DNA of 16,932 nt from JBBRUG01 sp038247995 (GTDB lineage: Bacteria > Chloroflexota > Chloroflexia > Chloroflexales > Chloroflexaceae), in contig JBBRUG010000105.1 in assembly GCA_038247995.1 (NCBI GenBank), forward strand, positions 1 through 16,932, in the 5' to 3' direction. Made by a program: the position numbers and the translations under genes. The notes below the pieces were generated by a model. It was not told the DNA's origin. It saw only the letters and a list, made by a program, of their open reading frames with translations, and did not search any database. Of this stretch, positions 13,932 through 16,932 are shown one piece after another. Each line of letters begins with the position of its first letter. Position 1 is the stretch's first letter.

Positions 13932-14147
13932 ATGCCTCGTTCGTTCATGCTGGAGCGCGAGAACCTGCCGCCGGTTGTGCAAGGCTGGCTGCGTGCGGTT
14001 GGCCTGGGCGACGAGGATGTGGTGGAGATCGTCTTCACCGAGCGCGAAGTGCTGTTGCGCCGCCCGATGAACCCGCATCTGCGCGCCTGGGCGACCGGGA
14101 TCAGCGACACCTATGATAAAGCTTTCCGCCAGATCGCTGGACTGTGA
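13932..14147 (+). CDS. AbrB/MazE-like small protein, putative antitoxin partner of the Doc-like gene, 71 aa
   Basis: Residues 12-45 (LPPVVQGWLRAVGLGDEDVV followed by EIVFTEREVLLRRP) have the pattern of the SpoVT/AbrB swapped-hairpin DNA-binding fold: a short helix, a Gly-Asp turn, then two beta strands ending in Arg-Pro. The C-terminal 25 residues (NPHLRAWATGISDTYDKAFR) would be the toxin-binding tail in an antitoxin. A good ribosome binding site (GGAGAAAGCT) precedes the ATG. The Doc-like gene begins 34 bases downstream, as in two-gene toxin-antitoxin modules, where the antitoxin also represses its own promoter. The AbrB assignment is from pattern only and is moderately sure. Confidence 0.65.
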   Translation: MPRSFMLERENLPPVVQGWLRAVGLGDEDVVEIVFTEREVLLRRPMNPHLRAWATGISDTYDKAFRQIAGL

Positions 14148-14157
14148 TGCGGGTTGA

Positions 14158-14172
14158 AGACCTGACAGGTCT
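14158..14172. promoter_or_regulatory. 15-base palindrome between the AbrB-like and Doc-like genes
   Basis: AGACCTG-a-CAGGTCT is a perfect inverted repeat filling nearly half of the 34-base gap. It could be an operator for the AbrB-like protein or a small RNA stem that weakens translation of the Doc-like gene, whose ATG at 14182 has no clear ribosome binding site. The same word is common in intergenic DNA of many genomes, so chance is possible. Confidence 0.4.
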
Positions 14173-14181
14173 CAGTAGACT

Positions 14182-14586
14182 ATGAACTATCTGACGAAAG
14201 ACGATCTGCTCGATCTCCACGCCTACGCCGTAGAGCGTTATGGCGGCCTGCTGGGAATCAAGAGCCAGGATCGGCTGCAGAATGCGCTGAATGCGCCGCG
14301 TCAGGTGATGTTCGGCGCTGAGCTCCACCCCGATGTCGTGAGCAAGGCGGCGGTGCTGGTCTATTCGCTTGTGAAGAGCCAACCCTTCAACGGCGCCAAC
14401 GAAACGACGGCGCTCCTGGCGTTGCTGCGCTTCCTGGCGATCAATGGCCTGGCCCTACGGTCGGTGATCGATGCAGCGGAATTGGGATGGGTGATCCGCG
14501 CCCTGAATAGTTCCGATATCGACAAAGAGGGCCTCGAACAGTGGCTGCGCGAGAGCGTCGCCCACGCGCAGAGTGAGGCACGATGA
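14182..14586 (+). CDS. Doc-family (Fic fold) protein with degenerate active site, 134 aa
   Basis: Doc toxins are Fic-fold kinases that phosphorylate EF-Tu and stop translation. The whole family framework is visible: LTKDDLLDLHAYAVERYGG, SQDRLQNALNAPRQVMFGAE, then a KAAVLVYSLV helix before the motif and LLRFLAINGL after it. The catalytic motif, normally H-x-F-x-D-A/G-N-K-R-T, reads Q67-P-F-N-G71-A-N73-E74-T75-T: His, Asp, Lys and Arg are all replaced, while Phe69 and Asn73 remain. The reading frame is otherwise intact and the length is normal (Doc is about 126). It is therefore probably not an active EF-Tu kinase. It follows an AbrB-like gene and its stop overlaps the start of the SDR gene (ATGA), so it is translated with it. 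It may be an inactivated relic, or a scaffold kept for binding its partner. Confidence 0.8.
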   Translation: MNYLTKDDLLDLHAYAVERYGGLLGIKSQDRLQNALNAPRQVMFGAELHPDVVSKAAVLVYSLVKSQPFNGANETTALLALLRFLAINGLALRSVIDAAELGWVIRALNSSDIDKEGLEQWLRESVAHAQSEAR

Positions 14587-15575
14587 CAAAAATCTTGATC
14601 AATGGCCTGGATTCGTCGTTGGGCGCAGCCGTGGCGCGGCGGCTCAGCGAACGATCCGACGTCGCTGTAATTGGCCTGGCCCGCGCAACCCCGCCGGCGC
14701 CGATCGGGCGCGCCGAGTGGCTCACCGCACGGCTTACCGGTGCGCAGGTAGCCGAATTGCTGCGCGCCGAAGCTGTCGATGTGGTGCTCCACCTCGATTT
14801 TGCCGGCGCCGACGCTCCATACGCCAATCGCGAAGAGGCTATTCAGCAGAACATTCTGGGCAGCATGGAACTGCTCGGCGCCTGTGCCATCGCCGGTGTG
14901 CGTCAGGTAGTGCTGCGCAGCCACGTCGGTGTCTACGGCTCGCTGCCCTCCAATCCAACCTTTATCACCGAGCGTAGGCCGCTTACACGTAACGGCCTCA
15001 CCGGCCTGCTGCGCGACTTCAGCGAAGTTGAACAGTTCGCCGCCGAGTTTCGCGAGCCGCATCCCAACCTGAGCATCACTGTCCTGCGCTGCGCACATAT
15101 CATGGGCGCATGGTCGCCCCTGGTGGCATATTTTACGCAACCCAACCCGCTCATGCTGACTGGGTTCGACCCTTGCTTCCAACTGCTGCACCTCGAAGAC
15201 GCCGCTGAAGCCTTTGCCCTCGCGGCAGTAACGCCCACCGACGGCGCCTTCAACATCGCAAGCGCAGATACGCTGGCACTCTCGCAGGCTATTCGTCTGG
15301 CTGGTCAGCAGCCGCAGAGCGTCTTCGAGCCGCTACTGGACATGGCGGCAACGCTCGGTGGCCGCGAACGGCTCGGCAATTGGCCTTATGCTGTCGGCTT
15401 CTTGCGCCATAGTTGTGTTGTCGATATTCAACATGCACACGATGAATTAGGCTGGGCGCCGACCTATTCGGCGAGCGATATTTTGCACGCGCTGCGCCTG
15501 AAGGGGCAGTCCCCCTGCCCTGACGCATCTGAGGCGGCGTTGCGCGCGTTTTTGGACCGAAGGAGCGCGACGTGA
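14583..15575 (+). CDS. NAD-dependent epimerase/dehydratase-like (extended SDR fold) protein, 330 aa
   Basis: Rossmann-fold protein of the extended short-chain dehydrogenase type. The N-terminal strand-turn-helix reads ILINGLDSSLGAAVARRL: Gly8 and Gly14 remain but the middle glycine of GxxGxxG is Ser11. VDVVLHLDFAG (66-75) and SHVGVYG (113-119) match the central family blocks. The catalytic YxxxK helix is not recognisable: the corresponding region (about 137-150, NGLTGLLRDFSEVE) has neither Tyr nor Lys at the expected spacing. The protein may bind nucleotide or a sugar-nucleotide-like ligand without being an active oxidoreductase. ATG overlaps the Doc-like stop by four bases, and its stop overlaps the acyltransferase GTG by four. 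As I recall, an epimerase-like gene next to an acyltransferase also occurs in actinobacteria (Rv0501/Rv0502 of Mycobacterium tuberculosis), suggesting a joint lipid-related role; that link is inference. Confidence 0.85.
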   Translation: MTKILINGLDSSLGAAVARRLSERSDVAVIGLARATPPAPIGRAEWLTARLTGAQVAELLRAEAVDVVLHLDFAGADAPYANREEAIQQNILGSMELLGACAIAGVRQVVLRSHVGVYGSLPSNPTFITERRPLTRNGLTGLLRDFSEVEQFAAEFREPHPNLSITVLRCAHIMGAWSPLVAYFTQPNPLMLTGFDPCFQLLHLEDAAEAFALAAVTPTDGAFNIASADTLALSQAIRLAGQQPQSVFEPLLDMAATLGGRERLGNWPYAVGFLRHSCVVDIQHAHDELGWAPTYSASDILHALRLKGQSPCPDASEAALRAFLDRRSAT

Positions 15576-16816
15576 ATGAAGATTCTGCCCGTGGGAAGCA
15601 ATCGGTTGAGCTAGAAATCGGCGGCGCCGATCAGCCGGCAGAGGATGCTGCCCCGCCCGATCCGGCACAGGAAGCGACTGCCGACGAAGAGTTGGAGGCG
15701 CCGACTGCCGAAACTTCGCGTGCCCCAAAGCCGGTCAACTACTGGGACGAGCAACCCGGCGATGCGCTCTACGATATTGAGGTCAAGGTGCGTAGCCATG
15801 CCGAGGATAGCACCGGCCAGGCCGCCGATCTCGGGCGGATCGCCGCCGGTTTGATCCAACTAATCGGTGGCAATCTGCGCCAGATGACTTCCGCCCAGGC
15901 CGAGCGCGCTCAAGAGTTGTTGCGTGAGGTCGATCTGAAAGATTACCTCGACCCGGATTTCTGGAAGGGTCTGGGGATGGTGCTTCAGTATCAAGTGGAT
16001 GAGCAGCGCGCTTTTATCGAGCGGCGTCTGCGTGGCGAGTACAGCACCGACCCGTATGGGATGGATCGCGAACTGATCGAAGTAGTGCGGCCGTTTATCG
16101 TCTTTATGTATCGCACCTGGTGGCGCGTCGAGGTTGAGGGGTTGGCGCACGTGCCCGCCGAGGGCCGGGGCTTGCTCGTGTCGAACCACAGCGGCGTATT
16201 GCCCTGGGATGGCGCGATGATCGCCGCGTCGATTGTCGAAGATCACCCTTCAGGGAACATGCGCATTACGCGCAGCCTGCACCTGGATTGGTTCAGCACC
16301 CTGCCCTTCGTCGCGCCGGCGCTGGCCGCGCTCGGACAGGTGCCCGGCGTGCCGGAAAATGCCGTGCGCCTGCTCGAAAACGATGAGCTGGTTTGTGTTT
16401 TCCCCGAAGGGCTCAAGGGCGTCGGCAAACTCTATAAAGATCGCTACAAGCTGGCGCGCTTTGGCCGGGGCGGCTTCGTGCAGGCTGCGTTGCGCACCGG
16501 CGCGCCGCTGATCCCGGTGTCGGTGGTTGGCGCCGAAGAGATCTACCCAATGTTCGTCAACGCCGAGCCGGTCGCCAAGCTGTTCGGTTTCCCCTACTTC
16601 CCGCTCACACCCTTCTTCCCCTGGCTCGGCCTGTTCGGCGTCATCCCGCTCCCGACGAAGTGGAGCATCACGTTTGGCGAACCGATCCCTACCGCCGAAT
16701 ATGGCCCCGACGCCGCCGCAGATCCGCTCACCGTGCTCATGCTCTCTGAGCAGGTGCGCACTACCATCCAGGCAACGCTCGATGCGAAGGTGGCGGCGCG
16801 CACATCGATCTTTTAA
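15572..16816 (+). CDS. Lysophospholipid acyltransferase family (PlsC-like) protein, 414 aa
   Basis: Transfers an acyl chain to a glycerolipid or related acceptor at the membrane. Residues 1-60 are acidic, Ala/Pro-rich and probably disordered; 80-170 are mostly helical. The acyltransferase core begins near 178. Motif I is NHSGVLPWDG (205-214) with His206 and Asp213, i.e. HX6D rather than the usual HX4D; I recall a similar form in the Rv0502-like subgroup. Motif III is FPEGLKG (277-283). PLIPVSVVGAEE (312-323) matches the last family block. Hydrophobic segments near 335-360 may anchor it to the membrane. GTG at 15572 overlaps the SDR stop (GTGA) and is preceded by AAGGAG at good spacing, which decides the start. 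Last gene of the row; a long hairpin follows. The acceptor and acyl donor are unknown. Confidence 0.9.
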   Translation: MNEDSARGKQSVELEIGGADQPAEDAAPPDPAQEATADEELEAPTAETSRAPKPVNYWDEQPGDALYDIEVKVRSHAEDSTGQAADLGRIAAGLIQLIGGNLRQMTSAQAERAQELLREVDLKDYLDPDFWKGLGMVLQYQVDEQRAFIERRLRGEYSTDPYGMDRELIEVVRPFIVFMYRTWWRVEVEGLAHVPAEGRGLLVSNHSGVLPWDGAMIAASIVEDHPSGNMRITRSLHLDWFSTLPFVAPALAALGQVPGVPENAVRLLENDELVCVFPEGLKGVGKLYKDRYKLARFGRGGFVQAALRTGAPLIPVSVVGAEEIYPMFVNAEPVAKLFGFPYFPLTPFFPWLGLFGVIPLPTKWSITFGEPIPTAEYGPDAAADPLTVLMLSEQVRTTIQATLDAKVAARTSIF

Positions 16817-16828
16817 CATAATTCGTAG

Positions 16829-16862
16829 GGCCCCAGCAACAGCATTGCTGATGCTGTGGGCC
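16829..16862 (+). terminator. Long hairpin after the acyltransferase gene
   Basis: The stem is GGCCC-CAGCA-a-CAGC (16829-16843), loop ATT, and GCTG-a-TGCTG-t-GGGCC (16847-16862): thirteen or fourteen pairs with one A-A mismatch and one bulged T. It begins 13 bases after the stop codon. The following bases (CCAACCAAAACAAAAAC) are A-rich rather than T-rich, so it does not have the classic intrinsic terminator tail. A second weak stem, CCAAAA...TTTTGG, follows at 16865-16886. Confidence 0.55.
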
Positions 16863-16932
16863 AACCAAAACAAAAACAAATTTTGGGCCAGCTACGGCGG
16901 CTCATCGGCGCGGTCCCAGGGCCGCGGCGGCG

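Noticed and set aside
12480..14078. Very long minus-strand open frame (532 codons) opposite lysS
   Set aside because: It lies antisense to lysS, whose class II motifs are unmistakable. The open antisense frame is a by-product of GC-rich codon use; the translation has no recognisable domain.

Overview
The window is a GC-rich bacterial chromosome segment with 14 protein-coding genes (one cut by the left edge) and no tRNA, rRNA, CRISPR array or insertion sequence that I can see. The gene content (a tail of carbohydrate genes, a eukaryotic-type kinase with an extracytoplasmic sensor, NarL-type two-component genes, short low-complexity GC-rich intergenic repeats) and the protein style suggest a Chloroflexota bacterium, probably class Chloroflexia. 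This placement is inference, not a database result.

Left part (1-4686, all minus strand): a CE7 acetyl esterase/cephalosporin-C deacetylase whose Ser/Asp/His triad is fully visible; an MFS drug-type exporter with a strong sigma70-type promoter overlaid by a perfect 20-bp-arm inverted repeat, which looks like a repressor operator; a small four-helix 'phage holin family' membrane protein; and a second MFS transporter probably co-transcribed with it. A 305-base divergent region holding several inverted repeats separates these from a plus-strand GH32 beta-fructosidase (4992-6413). The esterase, the transporters and GH32 fit a carbohydrate uptake/hydrolysis and efflux neighbourhood.

Middle part (6622-11894): a signalling locus. 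On the minus strand, a membrane protein that joins a signal peptide, an extracytoplasmic VWA-like domain, one membrane span and a cytoplasmic Hanks-type Ser/Thr kinase overlaps a downstream lipoprotein gene by 11 bases. Divergent from it are a NarL-type histidine kinase and its LuxR/NarL response regulator. Together they could form an envelope-sensing module, though no shared pathway is proven by sequence.

Right part (12005-16816): a small minus-strand ORF encodes only the second half of a Hint (intein/hedgehog-type) domain. It is followed by a plus-strand gene row: lysS with an extended -10 promoter, an AbrB-like small protein, a Doc-family protein whose catalytic motif is eroded, an atypical SDR-fold protein lacking the YxxxK pair, and an HX6D-type lysophospholipid acyltransferase. 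The last three overlap by four bases at each junction and are almost certainly translated as a unit. A long hairpin follows the last stop codon.

The most unusual items are the VWA-membrane-kinase architecture with its coupled lipoprotein, the pseudo-Doc protein wired into a lipid-type operon, the orphan half-Hint protein, and the very long palindrome over the exporter promoter.
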